The notes: a model not told the origin generated them from the letters alone. A stretch of 64,000 bases of DNA from Lutraria lutraria (GCA_964023205.1 OZ026839.1:19250386-19314385); one strand, 5' to 3'. Shown: positions 12,519-22,945, numbered from the stretch's first letter. Numbers and translations: made by a program.

Positions 12519-12615
12519 GAAGTTTAATTTTTTGAACATCTTTGGTAGAGCTTCATGCAAGGAACATCCCTGTAAACTTTCATAGAAATTGGCTGAGTCC
12601 GTTTAAAGTATCGGG

Positions 12616-13639
12616 CTTGGATGCCAGGTCGAATCAAGTTTCACCAATTTATAGATTTAACAAGATGTGTTTTATAAACACCATGCCCTCTCCAGTTGCC
12701 CTTTTTGAAAATGCACAGGTCCTGTAGAGATTGTCATGATGAACCAAGATATGAAGTTCGATGATTGCAGGTGGTAGTGTTTTGATTTAATAGGCAAGGT
12801 TAAATTTCGGTACAGGCAAACAAAGGGCCGTAAATCTGCTAAAAATGATCGAATCACAAAACCCTACTAATATGTGCTGGTGAACATCAGCTGAAATACA
12901 CATTATGTCACAAAAAACGCTCAATTTAGATAACCTTTGACCCACAATTTAGCGGAGATTAACGACACACTTCGCCATATATCGGCATCCAATCAGATAC
13001 GATGTTTCGTCTATGCAACACACGCTGTGTTGACCACAGTTCTATTTATTATGTAAGCAAAGTGCAAATTATGCTGTAATTATCAAAAAGATGAGGTGTT
13101 GAGAAGTTTGTCGACAATTCAATTACCGTATATAATCTAAGACACTTCAACAAAAGAAATAACATGACTTTTTGTGTTGTTGTAATCAATTAAGGGACAT
13201 TATAATTTGAGATCAGAGACATTGTTTGTCTCTGTTTGAGATGATCGTAAACCGAAAAGGAAATTCAACATGCAAATTTTCATCACTTATTAATTCAAAA
13301 GCGTAGTTCAGAAGCAAATAATTGACAAATATGTTTCCACTTAAACGCATGAATAGCGATTTTATTTATATAAGTTTGAGTTAAAGAATTCAAACGTCGT
13401 TCCGAACACAGATTCCGTACAGCCAGTTTCTCCCAATTAAGTAGCATTTCGGTTTAATCAAAAGCGGTGAATTGTTTTAGAAATTGGTATCAAAGAAAAA
13501 TTAGTTACAGCAAAAGGACGCCGACATTCTTTGGTCCAGTTTTTGAGACAATTCTCCATTACGCTCTAGTAAATAACCCGTGTAACTTAAGACACCCGTC
13601 ATCATCAAACTGGCAGGTATAGAGACAAGATGACGTACT
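12616..13639. other. Spacer left of the LTR retrotransposon
   Basis: No gene or named repeat can be supported. Short frames near 12542-12857 run through the family B end and are not coding. Confidence 0.35.
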
Positions 13640-13828
13640 TGTACTGTTTTAATATGTGTGTGTTATATTTATTTACACATTGAAGAACACCATTGATACT
13701 GGATACATTTTATTGCTACGAAGGCTGGGAGACAACTATTTAGTATATATGAGATAAAGACAGCATGCAGGCATTGTAATATGATACAGTGTATACGCTA
13801 CAGATATAGTTAACATATGGACACTACA
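13640..13828 (-). repeat. 3' LTR of the gypsy element (189 bp)
   Basis: Starts TGTACTGTTT and ends GACACTACA. It aligns end to end with 18358-18470 plus 19363-19437. Because it is uninterrupted, it serves as the empty-site reference for the family F insertion in the other LTR. It contains the word TATATATGAG followed by ATAAAG, where the other LTR is split. Confidence 0.92.
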
Positions 13829-13843
13829 TTCCATCTATTCTTT
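13829..13843 (-). other. Polypurine tract next to the 3' LTR
   Basis: On the minus strand this reads AAAGAATAGATGGAA directly upstream of the 3' LTR, the place where plus-strand DNA synthesis is primed in LTR retrotransposons. The same 15-mer is repeated exactly at 13965-13979 within a 23-bp duplicated block, a possible second tract. The purine tract is interrupted by two Ts. Confidence 0.6.
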
Positions 13844-14365
13844 AATAAATTGAGAATCAATTTCTTTGTAAAAATATTGAAACATTTAAACTGTTATTTT
13901 TAAAACAATAAAGTTGTGAAATCTTAAATTTTCCTATGAATCAAAATTGTCTATTTTTCTTGAATTCCATCTATTCTTTAATAAATGTGAAATACATACC
14001 AAATGAAACATTAGATAATACACACAATGTTAACTGTTACTATCATAAACTATTTTCACTTAATTATTTTTGTACAGTTGTTTACAATGGAAATTATCCT
14101 GTCATGCTAAACATGTTTATCTGACATTTGAAAAATAATGTACAAGCTTGACATCTGTTTATTTTACAGTCTAGTCACAACGTGTGGTCTGAGAGTACAC
14201 ATGTTTAATTTCACACTAGCCAATTAACACTTATAGTGGTGTGAGAGTAAGATAAATGGCTTTTTTAATTTCCCTTATCAGTGTAATTTCACAGAACTTT
14301 ATGAGTTGTTTGTTTTCCCAAACATTCCAATGGTGTTAATAATGTTACAAGTATACTTCACGAAA

Positions 14366-15493
14366 TTAATAATCCCGGTATTGCATTGGTTTTTGTATTG
14401 TCCTCTTTGGTCGATATTTAACAACAGTTTCTGATGGTTTGGGTGGAACTTCCGGTGCCATTGATGGTATCTTCCAAAGTGGTTTGAAATGTGATACATC
14501 TCTTGTAACCAGTTTTTCTCCTTGTTTTACGGTTATCATGGATCCCTTTTTCTTGACTATAATGCTTGGTTTGTAGTTGAATGGAGTAGTGAGTTTATTG
14601 TCTTTTTTCTGTTTCAATAATACAGAATCACCAACTTTAAGATGAACAGGTCGTGCTTGCTTCCTTTCGTCTGAATAGAATTTATTCTTTTTACGCAAAT
14701 TTGTGTCACGTTTTCGCACATATTTATCTTGTCGCAAGGGTTTGAATTCTGGAAGTTTGGTTTGAATACCCCTTCCGAACATGAGGGTACTTGGTGGTAG
14801 ACCTGTGCTGCTGTGTGGAACTGCACGATAGTTAAATAAAAACATATCTAGCTCTTTCTTTAAGTTACGTCCTTGTATGTGTGAAGCGAGAACTGTTTCT
14901 GTTAGTGTTTTCATGAAACGTTCTGCTATACCATTTGATTCTGGGTGCAATGGGGTGATCCGTCTTTGTTTAAATCTCATTTCTTTTGCAAAATTCGCAA
15001 ATTCTCCTTGAAATGGTGGACCATTATCTGTTCTCAATACTGAAGGTATTCCAAACATAGAGAATATGGATTTCAATAGTGAAATAACAGCTTGTGCAGA
15101 AATATTATGTAGAATTTCTACAAAAGGGTACCTGCTGTAGTCGTCAATCACTACCATTAGATAAACATGGGAATTCGGTATTGGTCCGTTAAAGTCTACA
15201 CTAATTTCATCCCAAATTCTTGCTGGCAGTGTGCACAATTTCATTGGTTCAGTAGGATTTCGCGGATCAACAGCCATACATATCACGCACGTTTTCACTG
15301 TTTGTTCTACTTTTTCATCAATATACGGGAACCAAACTTTTTCCCGTAACAATTGTTTTGTTTTCACCATACCGCTGTGAGTTTCATGAGCGAGGTCAAT
15401 GACCTTTTGGTGCGTTGTTTCAGGTATGATTAGTCGCGTACCACGTAAAAGAAATGTATGGTTGTTAATTCCTCTCGAACTCTGAAAAAACAT
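14366..15493 (-). CDS. Gypsy integrase (open, from a dead element)
   Basis: A 375-residue open frame holds the full integrase region of the gypsy element. In order it shows an H-H-C-C zinc-binding region (HETHSG, then CVIC), the catalytic DDE core (VDFNGP, then RTDNGPPFQ, then SNGIAERF with the Glu), and a C-terminal region with VGDSVLLKQ and DVSHFKPLW, as in K02A2.6-like elements. All three catalytic acidic residues are present. No methionine-initiated independent gene is implied: integrase would normally be released from a Gag-Pol polyprotein, and the upstream frame is out of register here. It ends about 540 bp before the 3' LTR. Confidence 0.92.
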   Translation of the reverse strand: MFFQSSRGINNHTFLLRGTRLIIPETTHQKVIDLAHETHSGMVKTKQLLREKVWFPYIDEKVEQTVKTCVICMAVDPRNPTEPMKLCTLPARIWDEISVDFNGPIPNSHVYLMVVIDDYSRYPFVEILHNISAQAVISLLKSIFSMFGIPSVLRTDNGPPFQGEFANFAKEMRFKQRRITPLHPESNGIAERFMKTLTETVLASHIQGRNLKKELDMFLFNYRAVPHSSTGLPPSTLMFGRGIQTKLPEFKPLRQDKYVRKRDTNLRKKNKFYSDERKQARPVHLKVGDSVLLKQKKDNKLTTPFNYKPSIIVKKKGSMITVKQGEKLVTRDVSHFKPLWKIPSMAPEVPPKPSETVVKYRPKRTIQKPMQYRDY

Positions 15494-15597
15494 TCGTAGT
15501 TTCTGTTTTTCTTACCAAATTCTTTGTTCCAGTTATTTGAATTCACTGACTTTATTACTGTTTGGAATAGTTTGTCTTCAGTTGTAGCTGAAGCAAT

Positions 15598-16236
15598 TTA
15601 TTGCAATTTCATAGCATTAGGTGTTGCTGTTTCTGATACAAAACGAACATATTCCTCAGCTAGAATAGATTGTATAGTGTCTTCACTTTCTGTGTTTTCT
15701 TGCGGATGTCTACTCATGTAGTCTGCGGGGTTTGAACTTCCTTTCTTGTACTGGACTCGAAAGTCATATCCAACTAAGCGTAGTCTCCATCGTTCTAACC
15801 TTAGTGGTTGATTAGCTTTTGGATTATTGAAAATCGCTTCAAGACTTTTCACATCACTGATTAATTTGAATTGTTTCCCATACAAGTACCTTTTGAAATG
15901 TTCAATAGAAACCACTATAGCATAGCATTCTCTTTCTATCTGGCTATATCGTTGTTGAACAGGTGTGAGGGCTTTACTTGAGTAAGTAATAACCTTATTT
16001 TCCTGGCTAAGAATACTAGCAACACCTACACCTGAAGCATCAACTGTTAGTTCAAGTTCTTTGTTTGGATCATAATATGACATGACAGTGTCACTGGTCA
16101 ATGCATCTTTCAGTTTCTGAAATGCATTTTCTTCAACTTCTGTCCATTCCCATTTTAATCCTTTTTGGGTCATCTTTTGCAATGGTTCCGTCAGTGTTGA
16201 ATAGTCATGTATAAATCTCGACACATAGTTCGTCAT
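15598..16236 (-). pseudogene. Gypsy RT C-terminus and RNase H fragment
   Basis: A 212-residue frame begins in the RT connection (FIHDYSTLTEPL) and covers RNase H: LTVDASGVGVAS (first Asp), YSQIERECYAIV (Glu), LISDVKSLEAIF (second Asp), then YDFRVQYKKGSSNPADYMSR. This is the retrotransposon type of RNase H that removes the RNA strand after reverse transcription. It overlaps the preceding RT fragment by 4 bp in another frame and stops 104 bp before the integrase frame. Confidence 0.92.
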
Positions 16237-16697
16237 ACCAAGAAACTTCGTAGTTCTGCTATACTTGTAGGACTTGCTGCCTTTTTGATTGCCGTGACCT
16301 TTTCTGGGTCTGGTGAAATTCCTTGATCAGAGAATATGTATCCATAAAATTTGATTTGGTTCACTTTGAAGATACATTTACTTCGATTAAACGTCAGATT
16401 TTTCTCTCTCAACCTCTGAAAAAAAGCTTCAAGAAAGTTATCATGCCTTTTTTCGTCTTCTGCATAGAGGATAATATCATCTGCGACATTCATTACGTTT
16501 TGTAATCCATTTAACGCTTGTCTACTTTCATTTTGAAAAACTTCTGGCGCTGCCGAGACACCATAATTTAACTTCTTATATCGCCACAGTCCAATATGTG
16601 TAGAGAATGTTGTGATATACCTGGATTCCTCAGCGAGAGTTATTTGATGAAAAGCTTGACTTAAATCAAGTTTACTAAAATATTTTGCTTTGTTCAT
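16233..16697 (-). pseudogene. Gypsy reverse transcriptase, palm fragment
   Basis: A 154-residue frame with RT motifs in order: YFSKLDLSQAFHQI (first catalytic Asp), RYKKLNYGVSAAPEVFQ, then NVADDIILYAED, where VADD replaces the usual Y/F-x-D-D but both Asp residues remain, and KIKFYG-like FYGYIFSDQGISPDPEK. The neighbours on both sides are in different frames, which shows at least two frameshifts within RT. Confidence 0.92.
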
Positions 16698-16891
16698 TTT
16701 TGAAATAATTTCATCAATGGTTGGAGTGACATGCCTTTCTCTAATAATTTATTCGGTTCACGCATATCGACACATAACCTTATTTTTCTGTTTTCTTTCG
16801 GGGCACATACGATTGGTGATACCCAGGGTGTTGGACCAGAGGCTTTCTCAATAATGTCTTCTCGTTCAAGTCTTTCAATTTCATCTTCCAA
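16694..16891 (-). pseudogene. Gypsy reverse transcriptase, N-terminal fragment
   Basis: A 65-residue frame containing EIERLEREDIIEKASGPTP, WVSPIV and RLCVDMREPNK, the fingers region of gypsy RT (usual form WxSPxVxVxKK...R.C.D.R.LN). It continues in the next frame at 16697 after a frameshift near a PTMKLFQK-like junction. The protease frame overlaps its start by 11 bp. Confidence 0.9.
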
Positions 16892-17339
16892 CCTTTCTTC
16901 TCATATGAAAAGGTATTCGTCTATGAGTTTCTGCAACAGGAGTCACATCTTTATCTATATGGAGTTTTATTTCCTTTCCTTTCAAAGTTCCCACTCCTTG
17001 GAATCGATCTCGAAATTGTTCACATAAATCTTGTGTTTTCACTTCATTCAGAAATGATATAATATGCAAGTCAACAGCAGTCTCATATGACAGCAATGAG
17101 TCACCAGTTTTAACTACCTGAAATTCTGCAGTTGTAAATTTGTTTTTACTTTCTACAGAACAGACACATTTACCTAAAAAATTAATTGGTTTTAATTGAC
17201 CATATGCATACGCTTTGACACTTGATTTCTTCAATTTCGGCATTGAATTGAGTAAATTATATTGACGCTCATTCAATATGTTAATAGAACTGCCAGTGTC
17301 AACAATTAAATCCAATTGTGTGTTGTTAAGCGAGATCAC
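16881..17339 (-). pseudogene. Gypsy aspartic protease fragment
   Basis: A 152-residue frame. The active-site motif LIVDTGSSINIL lies about residues 10-21, as in retropepsins (xxDTGSxxxx). The part after about residue 95 (LCEQFRDRFQGVGTLKGKE, then VTPVAETHRRIPF) is the linker to RT. The enzyme would cut the Gag-Pol polyprotein. The frame differs from both the gag remains upstream and the RT fragment downstream. Confidence 0.9.
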
Positions 17340-17482
17340 TGAATAAGATTTGACAAGCTATTTTCATTTTCTATATGTCTACAGTGATAACAGATCTTTG
17401 ATAGTTCTTTTTTGTTTAATAAAGCAAATAAACTCTTGCAAAAATCATGACGATTCATGTCTGAAACTGTTACACAGTTATT

Positions 17483-17573
17483 CAGGGACCCCTGAAATTC
17501 ATGACAGGACCCCACTAAAACAACAACCTGAGTCCCAAGGACCCCAAAACTTTAAAGTCAGTGTAAAACCCTG
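17483..17573. repeat. Possible small CAGGG...CCCTG insertion between gag and protease
   Basis: A 91-bp stretch starts CAGGGACCCCTG and ends AAAACCCTG. It shares words (CAGGACCCC, CCAAGGACCCC, CCTGAGTCCC) with the complement of the MITE starting at 51649 (GGGTCCC, AGGACCCTCAGG). It falls where the gag zinc knuckle should be. The 6 bp on each side do not match, so a clean insertion is not shown. Confidence 0.35.
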
Positions 17574-17587
17574 TATATATTGTTCCT

Positions 17588-18065
17588 TCAATCCGAAACT
17601 CGATTTTTACTCTTTATTTGTCCTTGGTGACGGTTAGATCCCTGATATTGCCGTGGACGTTGATAACACTTTGCCGGTTCGAGAACAGAAACTTCCTCCG
17701 TGCTCTCCTGCATTTTGTCTGCTTGCACAGTTGCAACTTCTAAAGTCCGAGCCATTGTTAGAAGATCTTTTAATGTTTTGTCCTCTTCTAGGCACATACG
17801 TCTCAGTTTCACTGATTCGCATCCTTGAATAAATTGACTTTTGATTTCTGAGTCTTTATCTGCAAATTCGCAATCACTTGTTTTAATCGTAATCTAGTCA
17901 TAAACTGATCAATGTTCTCTGATTGACTTTGCCTTAAATTTCTGAATTCATATCTGAGAAATTCTGTATTCTTCTGTGGTCGAAAATAATTATTCAGCTC
18001 AGTTTTAGTCTCCGCATAGTTGTCATCAGAGTGTCAAAGATTCAAGGTTTCATAAATTTCATATA
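17588..18065 (-). pseudogene. Gypsy gag remains
   Basis: The open part (17588-17812) reads LRRMCLEEDKTLKDLLTMAR followed by TLEVATVQADKMQES, which fits the C-terminal helices of gypsy Gag (usual pattern LRR.L..E..TL..LL..AR..E...). Upstream, out of register, are FLRYEFRNLRQSQSENIDQF and MTRLRLK, a typical Gag segment, so at least one frameshift lies near 17820-17880. A CYHC pair encoded near 17390 may be the rest of a zinc knuckle. The product would be the capsid/nucleocapsid protein. Confidence 0.75.
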
Positions 18066-18340
18066 CCTCATCTCCGGAGTAATGTAGTGGTAACGCTTTT
18101 TTCCTTTTATTTTTGTCTATTCCAAGACCTGCGAATAAGTTTTCTAGTCTTGACACATATTTATCCCAACGTACTCCTATTGTACTTGATTTTCACACGC
18201 ATCAAACTTTGGAAATGGAGTCAGGCCCGTCATTATGCAAACAAGTGTCTTACAGATTTTACATATGATAATAGAGTCTAAATTCCACTTCACTTTAATT
18301 CAATATTTCATTATTTATCTATATCCTTAATTATCATCCT

Positions 18341-18356
18341 TAATCACTTGTCGCCA
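18341..18356 (-). other. tRNA primer binding site
   Basis: On the minus strand, one base inside the 5' LTR, the sequence reads TGGCGACAAGTGATTA. Primer sites start with TGG because tRNAs end in CCA, and the position is right. The tRNA cannot be assigned from the window. Confidence 0.65.
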
Positions 18357-18357
18357 T

Positions 18358-19437
18358 TGTACTGTTTCTAATATGTGTGTGTTATATTTATTTACACATT
18401 GAAGAACACCATTGATACTGGATACGTTTTATTGCTACGAAGGCTGGGAGACACCTAAAGTATATATGAGACAAGAGCTCCGCGGTCGGAGACATATGCC
18501 CCCCAAACAGGGCCTTGACACAGAGTTATCGCTCAAACGATTTTCATACTCCATGACACAGTAACCTTGACCTTTGACCTAGTGACCCCAATTTCAAAAG
18601 GGGTCATCTACTGTCCAAGGCCAATGCACCTGCAAAGTATCAGGCCCATTGGTGTTTCTGTTGACGAGTTAGCGATCGGAACTGATTTTCACACTCCATG
18701 TCACAGTGACCTTGACCTTTCACCTAGTGACCCCAGTTTCAATAGGGGTCACCTAGTGTCCAAGGCCATTGCACCTGCAAAATATCAGGCCCATCGGTCA
18801 ATCCGTTAACGAGTTATCGATCGGAAACAATTTATTTTCGCACTCAATGTCACAGTGACCTTGACCTTTGACCTAGTGACCCCAGTTTCAATAGGGGTCA
18901 TCTACTGTCCAAGGCAAATGCACCTGCGAAGTATCGGGCCCATCGGTCAATCCGTTGACGAGTTATCGATCGGAAACGATTTTCACACTCAATGTCAGTG
19001 ACCTTGACCTTTCACCTAGTGACCCCAATTTCAATAGGGGTCATCTACTGTCCAAGGCTAATGTACATGCGAAGTATCAGGCCCATCAGTCAATCCGTTG
19101 ACAAGTTATAAATAGACAGACAGACGGACATACTAACGATGGGATACTTAAGTGGCTTTCCCATGTTAAAATTTGTCAAAATTTAGCCACATAAACCCGA
19201 TTTTAGCCACATAAATCCACTTATGGACATTTTTTTAAGTGACTCCGGTTGAACAAAGAGTCCTAACCCTAACCCTAGAGTCACCCAAACCCAATTTGTT
19301 TGTACGGACAGACAGACAGGCTAGCAAAACAATATACCCCCTCTTCTTCGAAGGGGGGCATAATAAAGAGAGCATGCAGGCATTGTAATATGATACAGTG
19401 TATACGCTACAGATATAGTTAACATATGGACACTACA
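18358..19437 (-). repeat. 5' LTR of the gypsy element, opened by a nested insertion
   Basis: 18358-18470 and 19363-19437 together equal the 189-bp LTR at 13640-13828. The break follows TATATATGAG, and the rest resumes with ATAAAGAGAGCATGCAGG. The 892-bp family F element lies between. The 5' LTR would hold the promoter, so the insertion should have disabled transcription. Confidence 0.92.
18471..19362 (+). mobile_element. Family F Helentron-like element inside the LTR
   Basis: It starts ACAAGAGCTCCGCGGTCGGA, with a CTCCG/CGGAG hairpin, and ends in the hairpin CCCCC...GGGGGG followed by CATA. The core has four units spaced about 145, 149 and 143 bp, each with GTGACCTTGACCTTTGACCT (or TTTCACCT) and TCTACTGTCCAAGGC. 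Short GACA-type microsatellite runs follow the last unit. A segment at about 19135-19300, with a two-copy CCCTAA stretch, is unlike the core. The first seven bases (ACAAGAG) are the same as in families A, B and D. Confidence 0.82.
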
Positions 19438-19759
19438 GTACGTACGCTTTACAATAACTTTAAATTCAGGAATATTCCATCTGGACTAAAATAGAAACAT
19501 GGCAGTGAATCTTTGAAATGGTTCACACCAGTTTGAGTAAAATACATGCAGAGTTTGATTGTATTGTGCATATTTATTTTTCATTATTATTCGTTTTTTA
19601 GTCAATGTTGAATATAATAATAATTCAAAATAAATGAAACAAGCGATGAACAGATGATCGCGAAAACTGGTTATGATAAAACAGTAAATACTAAATAACA
19701 GTGTAAAGATCGATCCGAACATCCGGATGTATCCGGATGTCTGATCCGGATATCCGGAT
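19438..19759. other. Spacer with repeated ATCCGGAT words
   Basis: No gene is supported. Around 19715-19765 the words ATCCGGATGT, ATCCGGAT and ATATCCGGATA recur, a short degenerate repeat. It abuts the mariner-like fragment to the right. Confidence 0.35.
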
Positions 19760-19924
19760 ACTTGATTCAGTCAATTTTGACATCCCTAATTTAAATACTA
19801 ATGATCGACTGCATTTCGAGTGACCAGACTCCTTAATCATCTTATGTGTCTGTGTAGGAGTTTTCTCCAGCGACACGTAAAACTGTATCACCGCCCGTAA
19901 TTTCATGTCGCCAGTTGACGTCAT
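19760..19924 (-). pseudogene. Mariner-like transposase N-terminal fragment
   Basis: A 55-codon stretch starts with ATG at 19924-19922 (MTSTGDMKLRAV). It continues FYVSLEKTPTQTHKMI, then KCSRSLVFK. This resembles the first helix-turn-helix of mariner-type transposases, where a KFC...GKT..ET..ML pattern precedes SRA.VFKW. After about 50 residues the match is lost in the ATCCGGAT repeat, so the catalytic domain is gone. The call is from pattern memory and needs a profile search. Confidence 0.5.
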
Positions 19925-20896
19925 GAAAATATTTCCCAAAGTAGTTGTTTTTTACCGTATCTCCGCTCAGAAAAACATTACAAAACAACAACTGACAGGA
20001 TATGACGTCATGTCGTAACGCCTTACAGCAGACCAAATTGCGCGCTCATACGATATGAGGAACTAAATGATTTTGTATCTTAAATGAACACATCGTTTTG
20101 TACAACGGACACGATTTTTATCTACTTAATCGGTTCCTATGGAAACACGTCTTGGCAACATTAGACGAATTTTAATAACATTGTTGATGGATTTTGGTTG
20201 AAATATGTTTAAACTTTATTTTGTATAAAAAACAGTCAAATCTACCGACAAATAAACGAGATACGGAAAAAGTCCACAAACTTCTGGGACACCCCTCGTA
20301 TATATCGAAAAATGCCCGTGAAAATAATTAGCTGAAATTATTTCTGTAAAAAAATAGACATTTACTAGTGTGACGAGTGTCAAAATTTGTATACTGTATA
20401 TTGTGTCCGGAATGCACAGACATTTATTGAATGTCAAGCATTAGGATTAAGTATTTCGAATTTCATGTGTTTGGAATGCACATACTATCTTTAACCTGTC
20501 AGAGTACCAGATGATAAGAGAACATTTAATGGCCAGTAATTGTCCACTTAAAATATTTATGATTTTGAACATGAAGATGAACTATGATTAGTTTGAAAAC
20601 TATTTCATTCTTTTTAACCGGCCGTCACTATTTTAATTAGGACCGGGTTTTCCCTGTAGATGGCAGAAAGTCATTTAATTATTCCTATACCAGAGGTTTT
20701 TTCGTTATAATTCATACGCCATACAACTATAGAACCCTTCTGTCAACTAATTGTGCAGCAAAAAGCTACTCAAGACCGTACACTAAGTTTTTATCTATGA
20801 AAAAGAATGTGTCGGGAACTGTAATGGTGGTGATAACCAGATATTGATTCTTTTGCCCACCAGCGATATTTACAAACTGATAACAGGTGCGCATGA
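19925..20896. other. Spacer, no feature seen
   Basis: AT-rich, with two copies of GACGTCAT (about 19917 and 20005). Frames here are short and have no recognisable family. Confidence 0.3.
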
Positions 20897-20903
20897 GGAA
20901 TGC

Positions 20904-20992
20904 GGTCAATTCGTAACCTAACTGATTCGTAACCTCGTTTTTTTTGGTCGATTCGTTACCTTTTCAAATCATTGGTCAATTCGTAACCTTAT
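20904..20992 (+). repeat. Left inverted terminus with GGTCAATTCGTAACC units
   Basis: Units: GGTCAATTCGTAACC at 20904, then CTGATTCGTAACC, GGTCGATTCGTTACC and a further GGTCAATTCGTAACC near 20974, separated by T-rich linkers. An (AT)n run follows. The order and linkers match the right terminus in reverse. Confidence 0.85.
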
Positions 20993-22131
20993 ATATATAT
21001 ATATTTAGTGTAAAACGCTAAAATAAGAAGTTTTTCTTGCTATTTGAGAAGAAAATTGGGGGATAATTGGATAAAAATTGTATTGCAAAGAGTAGTGATA
21101 GAGGTATTTATCCGTGAATTCCTGGGGACTTGGAATAGGAATCGTTGTTTTTGTGTATCTATATGTCTCTGGTGTTATTATGTTATATATTTCAATTATA
21201 TAACATTGTCACTCAATTTGGACTGTAATAAAGAAGGCGATTTAGCAAAAACTACTTGATCGTTTCGTATATAATATTATGAACAACTTCAACTTATTTA
21301 TTGTAAACATATCGGGCAAATAATAGTTAATATTATTACGGTACCCCTCACTTTTTTCGTAATGTTAATAAAAATTTCCCATAGGCAAACAGGTACATTT
21401 TTACTGTTACATTCATGGTACCACGTGACTGAACATTTTTTTACTGTCACTGGTAGATAGAGTACATAATATTATAGTCAGATATAAACATATACGTACT
21501 CCTATATATACATAATTATACAACTTATGAATTATAGAGCGCCTTCGGGCTTCTCCGGATATGGTCTAAGTCCGGATACTTTTAGTCAATCATATATTAT
21601 TTTACAACACACTGCTCGGCTTTCGGTATCTGCACATGAGCAGAAAGCGCGATATTTCTTTTACGGTTTTCAAAAGTTTCAAGGCGCGAACATTTTGATA
21701 AGTTCCGAAAACAATCACTTGTTCTGAAGGTATGAATTTTCTATATGGTTCTTACGGGGTATGCTAAGCAACCTTGATGACATTATTTTCGGATAATATT
21801 GTTTAAATTAAAGCCTGACAGCGCACAAGTATATTTTGTGAAGTAAACAGGTTACAGTCACAAGTGACAAATATTGATATGGCGTCATGCTCTTTGTAAG
21901 GTTAAATACGCAGGTATTCGAAAGTGGCGATACCAACTTTAATAGTCTGCTCTTCCGGATACCTGTTTCTTAGAATGAAAGTTATATATACAAGAACTTG
22001 AGAACATGTTACCAATTGATATTCTATCACCAAGATACATTATATTTATTATTAAATGGTTTTAAAATAATGCAATAATGTCCATAATCTTTTTGTGAAA
22101 CAAGGAAGTCAACACAATAAACAAATATATA

Positions 22132-22664
22132 CACTCAAACCAACTTATAAACCGCCAGTTCGTAAACTTGAATTTCTCAGAAATTACGCACTGGAAATTT
22201 ATGAAATTTTGCATACAATAATTTCATTCAATTTTACATTATTTGATTGCATATTTTCTTGCACATTTACACATGCCAAAAGTGCACTTCACCATTGATT
22301 ATATTGCTCGTGAATCCCGTGCACTCAGTGAAAATCAGGTCATCATATTTCAATCGGTTCGGTTTCCTATATGCTATATCATTAAAACATAAAACATGGC
22401 TCGCATGTCTGTAGACGAAAGAGGCAGAGCAGTGGAATGTTGGAGTCTGGCTTTATTTTAGAAAGATACGTCTCTCAAAGTTTTGAATATGACTTTCTAT
22501 TGTCATTTGTTTAATAAATGTCTTAATTATCAAATTAACGGTCACAAGCATATTACAAACTTTCAATATCATTACAGAAATACAAATGTATTTTTGAATT
22601 ATACTTTTAACAATCAATTATTATCCAATAATATCAGTAGGCGGTTTATAAGTTGGTTTGAGTG
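22132..22664. mobile_element. Tc1/mariner-type MITE with perfect 25-bp TIRs
   Basis: Left terminus 22132-22156 (CACTCAAACCAACTTATAAA plus CCGCC) and right terminus 22640-22664 are exact complements over 25 bp. TA flanks both ends (22130-22131 and 22665-22666). Total length is 533 bp. A TA duplication with CA-initial termini is the Tc1/mariner pattern. A 21-codon frame at 22396-22461 may be the first part of the lost transposase. Perfect termini suggest a fairly recent insertion. Confidence 0.92.
22396..22461 (+). pseudogene. Tc1-type transposase start, 21 codons
   Basis: ATG at 22396, reading MARMSVDERGRAVECW, then a stop at 22459-22461. Tc1-type transposases often begin with an M..R.LS.DER..A pattern. 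The rest of the gene is missing, so this would be a deletion derivative. Weak evidence on its own; the surrounding TIRs support it. Confidence 0.4.
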
Positions 22665-22839
22665 TAGATAATTCTATCAGCTTCAAATGATCCTGTTACT
22701 ATGTATTTGGTCATATGTTTACGCTTCTGAATATTTACTCTATATAGTTATAGGATGGGTCGCCAACTGAAGTATGACAAGACTGCCCTAGAAAATGCAA
22801 TTAGAGCAGTAAAATCTAGGCTTCACAATGTACCAGACC

Positions 22840-22945
22840 CGCTCCTTGGTCGAGTAGTTAAGGTCGATGACTTCAATCACTGTTAACACACAGTAACCTC
22901 TTACTGATAAAGGTTTGTGGGTTCGAGCCCCGCTATCGCGCATGT
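22840..22945 (+). repeat. tRNA-like SINE head
   Basis: An A-box-like GGTCGAGTAGTTAAGG (22848-22863) and a strong B-box GTGGGTTCGAGCCCCGC (about 22917-22933) are spaced as in a tRNA with a long variable arm (Leu or Ser type). The body after the B-box is not tRNA, and an (AAAC)n-like tail follows near 22980-22992. This fits a tRNA-derived SINE. Family D starts directly after the tail. Confidence 0.6.

Larger units (their letters stand above)
10377..12615 (+). mobile_element. Family B Helentron-like element, copy B2, split by a MITE
   Basis: It begins ACAAGAGGGCCATGATGGCC, the family B hairpin end. About 165-bp units follow (CAATGCTACACACC, ATATCTAAGCTCTAGG, AATTTGAACAAACTT). Near the right it carries the palindrome GGTTGCCATGGCAACC and a stretch matching 50760-50850 in reverse (AGAGCTTCATGCAAGGAACATC), then fades without the AGCTCACC hairpin. 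A pogo/Tigger-type element sits inside at 11184-12112. Confidence 0.8.
13640..19437 (-). mobile_element. Ty3/gypsy LTR retrotransposon, degenerate
   Basis: Two direct repeats bound the element: 13640-13828 (189 bp) and 18358-19437 (the same 189 bp opened by a later insertion). They begin TG and end CA. Reading right to left the order is 5' LTR, primer binding site, gag remains, aspartic protease, reverse transcriptase, RNase H, integrase, polypurine tract, 3' LTR. This order defines Ty3/gypsy. GTAC occurs just outside both LTRs (13635-13638 and 19438-19441), a candidate target duplication if one extra T belongs to the LTR. The two LTRs differ at about seven positions. The pol frames are broken by several frameshifts, so the copy cannot make a continuous polyprotein. 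Confidence 0.93.

Noticed and set aside
19259..19276. CCCTAA repeats suggesting a telomere
   Set aside because: Only two to three units, inside a transposon tail.
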